Assembly: GCA_016704275.1 (NCBI GenBank)
Contig: JADJAK010000002.1
Span: 558,001 to 622,000 of the forward strand
Direction: 5' to 3'
Length of the DNA stretch: 64,000 bases
Source: Gemmatimonadota bacterium
Lineage (GTDB): Bacteria; Gemmatimonadota; Gemmatimonadetes; Gemmatimonadales; GWC2-71-9
How positions within the stretch are numbered: position 1 is the first letter of the stretch; each line of letters begins with the position of its first letter. The notes below the pieces were generated by a model that was given only the letters and a program-made list of their open reading frames with translations, searched no databases and was not told where the DNA came from. Made by a program: the position numbers and the translations under genes. Positions 51,461-60,177 of the stretch are shown in pieces.

Positions 51461-52264
51461 ATGCGTCGTTGCCTGCTTGCCGTCGTGCTCCTGTTGGGCG
51501 CGGCTTCCTCAGCCCGTGCCGATCATGACGACCTCTTCTGGGGCCAGCTCGGGCACCGGATCATCGCCCGCGTGGCCGCGGCCCGCCTGACGCCGGCCGC
51601 GCGGCTCGCCGTCCGCGACCTGATCCCCGGCGAAACCCTCGCCTCGGTCGCCTCCTGGGCCGACAGCATCCGTCCCTCGCGGCCCGAGACCGGCCCCTGG
51701 CACTACGTCAACATCCCGATCTGGGACTCGATCTATCGGCCGAAGACGGTCTGCCCGGATGGCACCTGCGTGATCGCGATGCTGGAGAAGGAGATTGCCA
51801 TCCTGCGCGACCGTTCAAAGCCACGCAGTGAACGGGCCGAGGCGCTGAAGTGGGTGGTGCACCTGATGGGCGACATGCATCAGCCGCTCCACGTCGGCGA
51901 TCGCGGCGACCGCGGCGGCAACGACGTGAAGTTGACCTGGGCTGGCAAGGCGTGGACGCTGCACTCGCTCTGGGACACCGGCCTGCTGGTGGCGACCGGG
52001 GTGCCGGAGGAGCGGTTCGTCGTCGAGATCGGCCGCACCCTCGACCAGCGCGGCGATCTCGCGACCCTCACCCGCGGCTCGATCGTGGACTGGGCCATGG
52101 AATCCCACGACGTGGCGCGCGACGTGGCCTACCCCTTCCTGCCAACGTCGCTCGACGTCGATCCGAGCTACCTCGCCAAGGTGCGAGTGATCCTTGAGGA
52201 TCGCGTCCTCCGCGCGAGCGTCCGGCTGGCGAAGGTGTTGAACGAGGCGTTGGCGAAGGGCTGA
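51461..52264 (+). CDS. Secreted S1/P1-type zinc nuclease
   Basis: Phospholipase C/P1 nuclease fold, a tri-zinc enzyme that degrades single-stranded DNA and RNA outside the cytoplasm. Signal peptide MRRCLLAVVLLLGAASSARA, then mature FWGQLGHRIIARVAA (N-terminal Trp and His ligands), SVASWADSIR (Asp), GPWHYVNIP (His), HLMGDMHQPLHVG (three ligands) and TLHSLWDTGLL (His and Asp). All nine metal ligands expected for the family appear present. 267 residues. Monocistronic. Probably used for phosphate or nucleotide scavenging. Confidence 0.92.
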   Translation: MRRCLLAVVLLLGAASSARADHDDLFWGQLGHRIIARVAAARLTPAARLAVRDLIPGETLASVASWADSIRPSRPETGPWHYVNIPIWDSIYRPKTVCPDGTCVIAMLEKEIAILRDRSKPRSERAEALKWVVHLMGDMHQPLHVGDRGDRGGNDVKLTWAGKAWTLHSLWDTGLLVATGVPEERFVVEIGRTLDQRGDLATLTRGSIVDWAMESHDVARDVAYPFLPTSLDVDPSYLAKVRVILEDRVLRASVRLAKVLNEALAKG

Positions 52265-52266
52265 TC

Positions 52267-52357
52267 GAGAAGCGAGAGCGAGAAGCGAGAAGCGTGGCTC
52301 GGCGGGAAGCTCTCTCCGCTGGGCCACGCTTCTCGCTTCTCGCTTCTCGCTTCTCGC
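52267..52357. repeat. GAGAAGC heptamer hairpin between nuclease and doxX genes
   Basis: Left array of four units (GAGAAGC, one shortened to GAGAGC), a loop of about 30 bases with its own CGTGGC/GCCACG stem, then four GCTTCTC units. The stems pair completely. Lies between convergent genes and may serve as a bidirectional terminator. Confidence 0.85.
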
Positions 52358-52359
52358 CG

Positions 52360-52782
52360 TTACGCCGCCTGCAGCCCATCCACGCTCCACCGTCCGCTCC
52401 CCTTCAGCAGCACGATCAGCGCGAGGCCGACGGCCAGCAGATGCAGCTCGAAGCCGCCGCCCTGCTGCCCGACGAAGAACGACGCGCGGTGCATCATCAG
52501 GGCGGCCGTGATCATCTGCACGCCGAGGGCGGCGGCGGCCAGCCGACCGAAGACGCCGAACAGCAACGCGATCCCGCCGATCGATTCCACCGCAATCGCG
52601 ACGTAAGCGAGCGCCGTCGGGACGCCAAGCGACTCCATGAAGCCCACCGTCCCGGCGATGCCGTAGCCACCGAAGAGGCCGGCCGACTTCTGCAGCCCGT
52701 GCGGCAGGATGAAGAGCGCCAGGGTGACCCGGGCAATGAACGGGACGATGTCGTTGGTGGTGCGATTCAGCGAGCGGAACAT
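52360..52782 (-). CDS. DoxX family membrane protein
   Basis: A 140-residue four-helix protein. PFIARVTLALFILPHGLQKSAGLFGGYG is the DoxX N-terminal signature, followed by AVESIGGIALLFGVFGRLAAAALGVQMITA. DoxX-family proteins are linked to thiosulfate/quinone or redox functions, but the individual role is usually unknown. The ATG at 52782 lies behind GAGGG. A very good sigma-70 promoter with an overlapping palindrome lies directly upstream (52833-52873), and a MarR-type regulator gene precedes it, so control by that regulator is likely. Confidence 0.87.
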   Translation of the reverse strand: MFRSLNRTTNDIVPFIARVTLALFILPHGLQKSAGLFGGYGIAGTVGFMESLGVPTALAYVAIAVESIGGIALLFGVFGRLAAAALGVQMITAALMMHRASFFVGQQGGGFELHLLAVGLALIVLLKGSGRWSVDGLQAA

Positions 52783-52832
52783 GGCAGCCCTCACGGGAAC
52801 GAGTGGATCGACAGTCAGTGGTGACGACCGGA

Positions 52833-52873
52833 AGGATAGTTGACTAGCAATATGTTGTCAACAACACATATTG
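52833..52873 (-). promoter_or_regulatory. doxX promoter with overlapping MarR-type operator
   Basis: On the minus strand: -35 TTGACA (52856-52861), spacer of exactly 17 bases, -10 TATCCT (52833-52838). An imperfect palindrome, CAATATGTTG and CAACACATATTG (52848-52873), covers the -35 box. This is one of the few AT-rich islands in the window. The position fits a repressor site for the MarR-type protein encoded just upstream; binding is inferred. Confidence 0.72.
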
Positions 52874-52903
52874 AGCAGACCAGAGTCCAGCTCCCCAGGC
52901 CGA

Positions 52904-53395
52904 TTAGCCGACGCTCCGCCGGATCGTCGTCAGCAGGGCACTCAGCTGGCGCAGTTCGGCCTCCGAGCAGGCCCCGGCGATCGTCTCCTCCGCCTCGGCC
53001 ACGGCGGGGTCGAGACGGGCCAGGAGGGCCAGGCCGGCTTCGTTGATCCGGCAGACGACCTGCCGCCGGTCGCCGTCGCCCCGGTCCCGGGCCACCAGGC
53101 CGGCGTCGTAGAGCTTCTCGACGAGCCGGGTGATGGCGGCGGCGGGGTCGATCATCCGGTCGCGGATCGCGAGCGTCGGCAGCCCCGCCTCGCCGGCGCC
53201 ACGGAGGATGCGGAGGACGTTGTACTGCGAACCCGAAATCCCCTCCGGCGCGAGGAGCGCGGCGGTGAAGCGGTTGAGCAGGGAGGCGGTCCGCGCAATG
53301 CCGAGAATCGCCTCCTGTCCGGGCGATCGAAACGGCCGTGATTGCTGCAGCTCCTCGAGGAGCGTCCGGCTGGCATCAGGGGGGGGATTGGCCAT
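52904..53395 (-). CDS. MarR family transcriptional regulator
   Basis: A 163-residue winged-helix protein. GISGSQYNVLRILRGAGEAGLPTLAIRDRMIDPAAAITRLVEKLYDAGLVARDRGDGDRRQVVCRINEAGLALL is a complete MarR domain, with the DRRQV wing. The ATG at 53395 is preceded by weak AGG; the frame further upstream is not homologous to the family. Members usually repress adjacent genes in response to phenolics or oxidants. Its likely target is doxX, 122 bases downstream on the same strand. Confidence 0.88.
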   Translation of the reverse strand: MANPPPDASRTLLEELQQSRPFRSPGQEAILGIARTASLLNRFTAALLAPEGISGSQYNVLRILRGAGEAGLPTLAIRDRMIDPAAAITRLVEKLYDAGLVARDRGDGDRRQVVCRINEAGLALLARLDPAVAEAEETIAGACSEAELRQLSALLTTIRRSVG

Positions 53396-53509
53396 CCCTG
53401 AAAGGACGACCCCTCCTGCCCGATCGTCAACCGGTGGCGGTCTTGCCTCCCCCCGGAGCGCGGGGTAGCGTACCCGCCTCTGAGGGACCCCACGTACCCC
53501 GCCCCGAGG

Positions 53510-54277
53510 TTGCTCCTGCAGTTCATCGGCTTGCTCGGATTCGTTGCGGTGGGTCTGGCGCTGGGCCTCCTCGGCGGCGGCGGATCGATCCTCGCCGTCC
53601 CGGTGCTCGTGCACCTGCTGGGCATTGCCCCCGGGGTGGCGGTCCCGATGTCGCTCCCGGTGGTGGGGATCACCGCGGCGGTCGGGGCCTTCAGCCGCTG
53701 GCGCGCCGGGCAACTGCAGCTCCGCACCGTGGCAGGCTTTGCAGCGGTCGCGATGACCACCTCGTTCCTCGCGGCCCGGCTCGGCACCAGGATCGCCGAC
53801 ACCCCCCGGATGATCCTCTTCGCCACGACGATGCTCGCCGCGGCGACGGCGATGTGGCGGCGCGCCAATCGGATGGCGAGCGGCGCCCAACCGACCGCCA
53901 GCACCGCAAGCGCCTCGCTACCACGCGTTGTGGTCGCGGCGGCGGCGGTGGGGGTCCTGACCGGGCTGGTGGGCGTCGGTGGTGGCTTCCTGATCGTGCC
54001 AGCGTTGAGCGGTGTCCTCGGGCTGCCGATGGCGGCCGCCACGGCCACCTCCCTCGCCGTGATCGCCCTCAACACCGCCTCAGCCGGCGCGGGGTGGATC
54101 GGCCGGGTGAGCCTCGACCTGCCGCTCACCACGCAGGTGACCGCGGCCGCCCTGGTCGGCATGGTGGCCGGGACCAGGCTCGCCCCGCACATCGCCGCTC
54201 GCACGCTGACCCGTGCCTTCGCCATACTTCTGTTGCTGCTCGCCACCTTCCTCGTGGTGAGCGAACTGCGCCACTGA
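53510..54277 (+). CDS. TauE/SafE family sulfite/anion exporter
   Basis: About 255 residues with eight helices and the two family repeats: VGLALGLLGGGGSILAVPVLVHLLG and VGVLTGLVGVGGGFLIVPALSGVLG, each with the Gly-rich GxGG...P pattern. Such carriers export sulfite, sulfoacetate or similar. The TTG at 53510 is the only reasonable start. The next gene (24 bases downstream) encodes a CstB-like sulfur enzyme, which fits export of sulfite produced from persulfides. Confidence 0.88.
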   Translation: MLLQFIGLLGFVAVGLALGLLGGGGSILAVPVLVHLLGIAPGVAVPMSLPVVGITAAVGAFSRWRAGQLQLRTVAGFAAVAMTTSFLAARLGTRIADTPRMILFATTMLAAATAMWRRANRMASGAQPTASTASASLPRVVVAAAAVGVLTGLVGVGGGFLIVPALSGVLGLPMAAATATSLAVIALNTASAGAGWIGRVSLDLPLTTQVTAAALVGMVAGTRLAPHIAARTLTRAFAILLLLLATFLVVSELRH

Positions 54278-54301
54278 CGTCGTCTTGCCAGGAGTCGTCC
54301 G

Positions 54302-55678
54302 ATGCTCGTCCGCCGTTTCTATGATGACCGTCTCGCCCAGGCCTCGTACCTGATCGGCTGCCAGCGCACCGGCGAGGCCATCGTGATCGATCCCGCCCGC
54401 GACGTGGCCCAGTACCTCGAGGCCGCGACGCAGGAAGGCGTGCGCATCACCCGCGTCACCGAGACGCACATTCACGCCGACTTCGTCTCGGGCGCGCGTG
54501 AGCTGGCGTCGCAGAGCGGTGCGCACCTTCTCCTCTCCGCCGAAGGCGGGAAGGATTGGCAGTACGGCTATGCCGCCGAGGCCGGCGCGACGCTGCTGCA
54601 CGACAACGACCGGATCGTGATGGGCGGCGTCCGCCTCGATGTCTGGCACACCCCTGGCCACACGCCGGAGCATCTGGTCTTCATCGTGACCGACACCGCA
54701 CGCAGCGAGGACCCGGTGGCGATGGTGTCAGGCGACTTCCTCTTCGTCGGCGATGTCGGCCGCCCCGACCTGCTCGAGCGCGCCGCGCACGTGGTGGGGA
54801 CGATGGAGGCCGGTGGGCGCGATCTCTTCCGTTCGCTGCAACGCACGGCGTCCCTCCCCGACCACCTGCAGATCTGGCCTGGCCACGGCGCCGGCTCGGC
54901 GTGCGGCAAGGCGCTCGGTGCGATGCCCTCGAGCACGCTCGGCTACGAACGGCGGACCAACTGGGCGTTCGGCATCCATGACGAATCGGCGTTCGTCGCT
55001 TCGGTGCTCGAAGGACAGCCGTCGCCGCCGACCTACTTCGGCACCATGAAGCGGATCAATCGCGACGGTGCGCCGCTGTTGGGGGTGCGCGCCGCGCCCG
55101 CGGCACTCGCCGCCACGCAGCTCGCGCAGCGCATCGCCGATGGCGTCGTGGTCGACATCCGCCCGGCCGCCGCGTATGCCGCGCAACATGCGGCCGGCAC
55201 GCTGAACATTCCGCTCGGCAAGTCATTCACCACCTGGTCGGGCTGGCTGCTGCGGTACGATCAGGAGATCGCGTTGATCGCCCCCGATCGCGCCACGGCC
55301 ACCGAGGCCCAGCGTGCGCTGGCGTCGATCGGCCTCGACCATGTCGTTGGCGCGTTCGACCTCGATGCGCTGGTGGGGTCACGCGCGACCGTCACCAAGG
55401 GCGACATCAATGCCGCCCCCGCGATGCAAGCCGCGGGGCGCCTGGTGATCGACCTGCGCGAGCCGAATGAGTGGAACGCCGGCCATCTTGACGGCGCCGA
55501 GCTGCATCCGCTCGGCACGGTGACGACGACCCTCGCCGCGCTGGACCGCACGACGCCACTTGCCATCCACTGTCAGGCCGGCGCGCGCTCGGCGATCGGC
55601 GCGTCGGTGCTGGAGCGGATGGGCTTTACCGACGTGGTGGACCTGACGGCGGGATACGGGGGGCGGACGACAGGCTGA
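54302..55678 (+). CDS. CstB-like persulfide dioxygenase with pseudo-rhodanese and rhodanese domains
   Basis: Three domains in 458 residues. Residues 1-250: metallo-beta-lactamase fold with TETHIHADFVSGARELA, DVWHTPGHTPEHLVF, SGDFLFVGDVGRPDLL and IWPGHGAGSACGK, as in persulfide dioxygenases (the HADF in place of HADH is usual for these). Residues 260-350: rhodanese fold without a catalytic cysteine (EIALIAPD). Residues 360-458: active rhodanese with IHCQAGARSAIGASVL. This order matches Staphylococcus CstB, which turns low-molecular-weight persulfides into thiosulfate. With the TauE-type exporter directly upstream it forms a sulfide/persulfide detoxification pair. The 3' end overlaps the convergent transpeptidase by 53 bases. 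Confidence 0.9.
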   Translation: MLVRRFYDDRLAQASYLIGCQRTGEAIVIDPARDVAQYLEAATQEGVRITRVTETHIHADFVSGARELASQSGAHLLLSAEGGKDWQYGYAAEAGATLLHDNDRIVMGGVRLDVWHTPGHTPEHLVFIVTDTARSEDPVAMVSGDFLFVGDVGRPDLLERAAHVVGTMEAGGRDLFRSLQRTASLPDHLQIWPGHGAGSACGKALGAMPSSTLGYERRTNWAFGIHDESAFVASVLEGQPSPPTYFGTMKRINRDGAPLLGVRAAPAALAATQLAQRIADGVVVDIRPAAAYAAQHAAGTLNIPLGKSFTTWSGWLLRYDQEIALIAPDRATATEAQRALASIGLDHVVGAFDLDALVGSRATVTKGDINAAPAMQAAGRLVIDLREPNEWNAGHLDGAELHPLGTVTTTLAALDRTTPLAIHCQAGARSAIGASVLERMGFTDVVDLTAGYGGRTTG

Positions 55679-57317
55679 GCCCGGTCGGCTCCTGCACGTA
55701 GGGATACCCCTTCCGCAGCGCCCGATCGAGCGCGCGGTCGTGGCCATAGATGTCGCGATAGAAGAACGCTTCGCCTGACTCGCGCACTTCCACCGTCTGG
55801 TACACCAGAAAGACGGGGATGCGACTCGTCAGGCGAACCTGCTTGGTGGAGTCGCCGGCCATCGCGGAGTCGACCGTCGCGCTCGGCCACTTGGGCTGGT
55901 CGCGAAGCAGGAAGGCGGCGAGTGTCGCCGGCAGCGAGACCCGGATGCAGCCGTGGGAAAAGTCGCGACGCACGCGCGCGAAGAGCGAGCGGGCCGGGGT
56001 GTCGTGCAGGTAGATGTCGGAGCTGTTCGGCATCACGAACTTGACGCGCCCGAGCGAATTGAGCGTCCCGGGCTTCTGCCGGACCGCGACGCCGTACCCG
56101 ATCTTCCTGATGAGCGAATCGGTCGGCACCACGACCTTGCCGCCGACGAGCAGTTCGTACTGCTCCTTCGCGAGGTAGCCGGAATCGGCGATCGCCTTCG
56201 GGCGGATCTCCTCGCGCTGGATCGACGTCGGCACGTTCCATGGCGGCTGGAACTGCACCGCGACGAGGTCGACGGCGAGCAACGGCGTGTCGTGCTTCAC
56301 CGCGTTCCCCACCACCACGTCCATCGTCAGCATCTCCGACTCCGCATCGGTGGTCCCGCGCAGCGCGTAGAGGCGGAAGCCGGGGATGTTGACGATGATC
56401 GGTGGCGCCGAGAAGGTGCGCGGCAACCAGCGCCACCGCTCCAGCGTGAGCTCGATCTGGCGCACCTGCGAGGCGAAGGTCCGCGTGAGGCGGAGGCGCG
56501 TGGAGTCGCCGATCACGCCATCGGGGCCGAAGCCCTGCCGCCGCTGGAAATGCTTGATCGCCTTGGCGAGTGCGTCGTCGTACAGGGTGTCGCCGTCGGC
56601 CACGCGATTGACGGCACTGCTGTCGGTGAGGTCGCCGAGCAGGGTGAGCAGGCGGCGGAGCTTTGGGGCGCCGGGGTAGACCGTGCCGGGCTTGAGTCCG
56701 CGCGGAATGTCGGGCAGTGCCGCGAGCGACGAGTCGGCGGCGAGCAGGCGGTAGGTCTGCAGCACCGAGACGAGCCGGCGGTAGTGATAGAACGGCGGCT
56801 CGAGCGCACGAAGCGCAGGCACCGGATTGCTCGACGTGGCCAGCGACACGAGCGCGCCGGGGATGTCGAACGTTTCGCGCGCCAGGAGCAGGGTGGCGTG
56901 CAGCGAGCGCGGGTCGACACGGCCGCGGTCGAGCGCGAGGGCGTACCGCGCCGTCGCCACCGAGAAGGCCAGATCCCAGACGGCACGGAGTGAGTCGCTG
57001 CGGCTGCCGAGGGTGGCGGCCTCGGCGTCCAGCCAGCGGACATCGTAGTCGTCGGGGTCGAGTCCGCGGTCGCGCGACTCGCGCAGCTCACGCAGCACGA
57101 TCTTGGCGGCCGGCGTGGGGCCGCTGCCGCTGATCCAGAGCGGACGCCAGCCGTGGCGATCATATGCGCCGCGGAGTCCCTCGCGGACGTCGCCGAGGGC
57201 GCCCCAGCGGAGGCCGCTGACGGTGGGCGCCTCGAGGGTGGCGCGCAGTGCCAGCGCGACGCGGGTCGAATCGGCGGATGGGGTGACGAGCAAAGCGGCC
57301 AGCAGGGGGAGAAGCAT
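55626..57317 (-). CDS. L,D-transpeptidase (YcbB/LdtD-like)
   Basis: Periplasmic enzyme forming 3-3 cross-links in peptidoglycan. From the ATG at 57317 there are about 563 residues: signal sequence (MLPLLAALLVTPSAD), a helical N-terminal scaffold domain with DDYDVRWLDAEAATL, a peptidoglycan-binding domain (YDDALAKAIKHFQRRQGFGPDGVIGDSTRLRL), and the YkuD catalytic domain with DIYLHDTP and SHGCIRVS containing the active-site Cys. The domain order and size match YcbB. The last 25 residues (SLSSAPRIPPSGPPRR) read into the overlapping convergent gene and are probably not conserved. Confidence 0.92.
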   Translation of the reverse strand: MLLPLLAALLVTPSADSTRVALALRATLEAPTVSGLRWGALGDVREGLRGAYDRHGWRPLWISGSGPTPAAKIVLRELRESRDRGLDPDDYDVRWLDAEAATLGSRSDSLRAVWDLAFSVATARYALALDRGRVDPRSLHATLLLARETFDIPGALVSLATSSNPVPALRALEPPFYHYRRLVSVLQTYRLLAADSSLAALPDIPRGLKPGTVYPGAPKLRRLLTLLGDLTDSSAVNRVADGDTLYDDALAKAIKHFQRRQGFGPDGVIGDSTRLRLTRTFASQVRQIELTLERWRWLPRTFSAPPIIVNIPGFRLYALRGTTDAESEMLTMDVVVGNAVKHDTPLLAVDLVAVQFQPPWNVPTSIQREEIRPKAIADSGYLAKEQYELLVGGKVVVPTDSLIRKIGYGVAVRQKPGTLNSLGRVKFVMPNSSDIYLHDTPARSLFARVRRDFSHGCIRVSLPATLAAFLLRDQPKWPSATVDSAMAGDSTKQVRLTSRIPVFLVYQTVEVRESGEAFFYRDIYGHDRALDRALRKGYPYVQEPTGLSLSSAPRIPPSGPPRR

Positions 57318-57425
57318 GGGTGAAAGATACCGCAAAGGCCGAACCACCCGGTCCCGTTAACGCCACCGCGCCCAAGGCGTCCTCCATGCACGAACGCGGC
57401 AGAGCCGCCTGACACGGAGCACTAT

Positions 57426-58004
57426 ATGACAATGCATCCCTACTTGGCCCTTGCGGCCATCATGCTGGCCGCCCCGGTGGCGGCGCAGGTCCCCGCCCAG
57501 CCCCCCGCTCCCCGCGGCGCGGTGGCCAGAGCCCAACTTCCCGACCTCACCGCCGAGCAGCGCACCAAGCTGCGGGCCATCGAGGACAACCAGCGCGCCG
57601 CGATGCGCGCGATGGACGACCAGCGGATCGCGGCCAAGAGGAAGCACCAGGACGCGCTGCGGGCGGTCCTCACGCCGGAGCAGTTCCAGATGATGCAGGC
57701 GCGCAAAGCGGGTCGCGGCCAGGGCCGCGGGGTGGTGGGTGGCGGCCGCCGTGGTGGCGGGCTCGGCGCCGGCGTGCAGGGTGCGCGCGGGCAGGGTGCG
57801 CGACTGCAGGGTGCCGGCGGGCAGGGTGCGCGAGGGTCTCGGCGGGCAGGGTCTCGGCGGACAGGGTGCCGGCCTGATGGGTGCCTGCCCCGCCGGTGGC
57901 GGTGGGCAGGGTGGCTGTCTACTGGGCACCGGGCGTGGACGTCCGGTCGGGCCGCCGCCGGTGCAGGGGCCGCCGAACGAAGGGTGAACTGCGGTGACCT
58001 GTGA
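57426..58004 (+). CDS. LTXXQ/Spy-like periplasmic protein with slipped Gly-rich tail
   Basis: Signal peptide MTMHPYLALAAIMLAAPVAAQ, then a helical segment with two LTxxQ-type motifs (LPDLTAEQRTKL; RAVLTPEQFQMM), as in Spy/CpxP-like periplasmic chaperones. From residue about 100 it is Gly-rich with tandem GQGAR/LQGAG units. At about 57834 the frame changes character: in the open frame it becomes Arg/Cys/Trp-rich, while the frame starting at 57739 continues naturally as GLGGQGLGGQGAGLMG and ends at 57987 with VGPPPVQGPPNEG. A slip in the repeated CAGGGTGCG units is the simplest explanation. The open frame's stop at 58002 is inside the next repeat array. Confidence 0.75.
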   Translation: MTMHPYLALAAIMLAAPVAAQVPAQPPAPRGAVARAQLPDLTAEQRTKLRAIEDNQRAAMRAMDDQRIAAKRKHQDALRAVLTPEQFQMMQARKAGRGQGRGVVGGGRRGGGLGAGVQGARGQGARLQGAGGQGARGSRRAGSRRTGCRPDGCLPRRWRWAGWLSTGHRAWTSGRAAAGAGAAERRVNCGDL

Positions 58005-58112
58005 CCAGTGACCAGTAAACAGGTAAGACGTGAGAGGTGAAACGGGGCCCAAAATGCGGGCACGTCTCACCTCTTACGTCTTACGGGTCACTGGTCACTG
58101 GTCACTGGTCAC
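57994..58112. repeat. Doubly nested heptamer hairpin (GTGACCA and GTGAAAC types)
   Basis: Outer left array GTGACCT, GTGACCA, GTGACCA; inner left array GTAAGAC, GTGAGAG, GTGAAAC; loop of about 20 bases; inner right array GTCTCAC, CTCTTAC, GTCTTAC; outer right array of four GGTCACT units. Two different heptamer families are nested in one hairpin. Between convergent genes. Confidence 0.88.
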
Positions 58113-58151
58113 AGCTGCACCAAGACCCTCCGACTGCGACAATGTCCGCTG

Positions 58152-60098
58152 TTACGGCTTCACCGCGTTCCACACATTGTTGCTCCGATCAAAATCCACC
58201 AGGCGCCCTTCCGGATCGATCTCGACCTTGCTGATCGTCTTCCCCGTGAAGGTGAAGCTGCGCAGGTAGCGCATGCTGTTCAGGCTCCACACCTCGGCCG
58301 GGTAGACCAGGTCCTGCGTGGAGTTGTCGCTGAAGGTGAAGCGCGCGCGGATCGGCAGGACGCCGCGGGCGCGGTTGCCGAAGGTGACTTGCGTGACACC
58401 GTTCGGCCGAGTGACCACCGACTCGACGGCCTGGTCGTAGCGCGCGTTCTCGATGAACCAGCCGCGCCAGAACCAGTCGAGGCGGCGGCCCGAGGCGTCT
58501 TCCATGCTGCGGTAGAAGTCGGCCGCGGTCGGATGCTTGTAGGCCCAGCGACGCACATACTCGCGAAACGCCTCGTCGAACGCCTCGGGGCCGAGGATCT
58601 CCTGGCGCAGCTGCTGCAAGCCGACGCTCGGCTTGAGGTACGCGGCGATCCCCAGGAACTGCGGATTGATCCGGTCCGGCCCGATGTCGATCGGCTTGTC
58701 GACGCCGGCCTTCATCACCTGTTCGATGATCCCGCGCTCCTGCTTGGCCCGCTCCATCTGGTCGCCCTTCTCGGGGTAGCGGCGCGCCTCGGCGAAGGTG
58801 TTGATGAAGGTGTTGAAGCCCTCGTCCTGCCACATCCGGACCCGCTCGTTCGAGGCGACGATCATCGGGAACCACATGTGCCCGATCTCGTGCGTCACGA
58901 CGTTGAAGAGGTCGTAGACGTCCTCGCCCTGCGCCTCCATCGCGATCATCGGGTATTCCATGCCGGAGATCGGGCCTTCGATCGCCGAGATGTGCGGCCA
59001 CGGATACTGGAACCAGCGCTCCGAATATTCCTGGATCGACATCCGCGACTGGTCGGCGGCGTCGGACCAGTTGGCGGCGGCCTTCGGGCGATAGTAGCCG
59101 TAGGCCATGATCCCCTTCCAGCTGCTGGCATCCCACTGATACTCGGGCGAGGCGGCCCAGACGGCGTCGCGGACATTCTTCGCGGCGAACTTCCAGGTCA
59201 TCATCCCCGTGGTCCGCGGACGCGCCGCGCCGCTGGCGAGTTCGGCCGCGGTGATGATCCGCACCACGCTGTCGGACTTGGCCGCCTTGGCCAACCGCGC
59301 GATCTGCGTCGGCGTCAGCACCGCGGCGGCGTTCTGCAACGCGCCGGTCGCGGCGACGATGTAGCCGGCCGGGAGCGTGATCGCGAGGTTGAAGTTGCCG
59401 AAGTCGAGGTAGAACTCGCCCTGACCGAGGTAGGGCTCGATGTTCCAGCCCCGCACGTCATCGTAGACGGCGACGCGCGGATACCACTGCGCAATCTCGT
59501 AGAGCGGGCCATCGCGGCCCATCCGGTCGGCGCCGTGCTCCGGCACCAGGAAGTGATAGGCAATGTCGAGCGTGGTGCTCTTCCCCGGCGCCAGCGGCTC
59601 GGCGAGGAGGACCTTGGTCACCGTCTCGTGATTGCGCGTCTGCACCGCCGTCCGACGGCCCGCGGCACCGGCCTTCGCGCCTGCCGCGACTTGCTCCACC
59701 TTGTCGAAGACGTAACCGCCCTCGAAGCCGCGGGCGCCGAAGCGCGACTCCTGCGGGTAGACGTAGGAATTGAGCGAGTTCGCCTTGAAGGCATTCTGCT
59801 CGGTCTGCAGCCAGATGTAGGTGAGCGTGTCCGGCGAGTTGTTGGTGTAGCGGAGCGACATCGTCGCCTTGATGCTCTTGGCGGTGGTGTCGAGCGTCGC
59901 GGCGATGTCATAGTCGGCGCGGTTCTGCCAGTAACGCACACCGGGGCGACCGCTGCCGGTGCGATACTCGTTGGCCGTCGGCAACACCAGCGGTGCAAAG
60001 ATCGAGGTGTCGGCAACGGACAGTGGCGCCGCGCCCTGCTGCGCAGTCGCCGGCAGCGCCGCGACCACCAGCAGGAGGAGCGAAGAAATGGCCTTCAT
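58152..60098 (-). CDS. Secreted M1 family metallopeptidase
   Basis: Zinc aminopeptidase-like protein of 648 residues with signal peptide MKAISSLLLLVVAALPATAQQ. N-terminal beta domain (about 50-270), then the catalytic domain: substrate-binding GMEYPMIAMEAQG in place of the GAMEN motif, zinc motif HEIGHMW and third ligand Glu 18 residues later in MWQDEGFNTFINTF. KPSVGLQQLRQEILG follows. The GMEYP form is common in a secreted bacterial branch of M1 whose substrates are little known. Single gene. Probably degrades peptides in the periplasm or outside the cell. Confidence 0.92.
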   Translation of the reverse strand: MKAISSLLLLVVAALPATAQQGAAPLSVADTSIFAPLVLPTANEYRTGSGRPGVRYWQNRADYDIAATLDTTAKSIKATMSLRYTNNSPDTLTYIWLQTEQNAFKANSLNSYVYPQESRFGARGFEGGYVFDKVEQVAAGAKAGAAGRRTAVQTRNHETVTKVLLAEPLAPGKSTTLDIAYHFLVPEHGADRMGRDGPLYEIAQWYPRVAVYDDVRGWNIEPYLGQGEFYLDFGNFNLAITLPAGYIVAATGALQNAAAVLTPTQIARLAKAAKSDSVVRIITAAELASGAARPRTTGMMTWKFAAKNVRDAVWAASPEYQWDASSWKGIMAYGYYRPKAAANWSDAADQSRMSIQEYSERWFQYPWPHISAIEGPISGMEYPMIAMEAQGEDVYDLFNVVTHEIGHMWFPMIVASNERVRMWQDEGFNTFINTFAEARRYPEKGDQMERAKQERGIIEQVMKAGVDKPIDIGPDRINPQFLGIAAYLKPSVGLQQLRQEILGPEAFDEAFREYVRRWAYKHPTAADFYRSMEDASGRRLDWFWRGWFIENARYDQAVESVVTRPNGVTQVTFGNRARGVLPIRARFTFSDNSTQDLVYPAEVWSLNSMRYLRSFTFTGKTISKVEIDPEGRLVDFDRSNNVWNAVKP

Positions 60099-60177
60099 TT
60101 CGGAGTTCCACGGAAAGAGGAGGGCAGCGGCGGTTGGGGGGGTCGCCGTTGCGTTTGGGATAATAGTCGGCTGGCGA

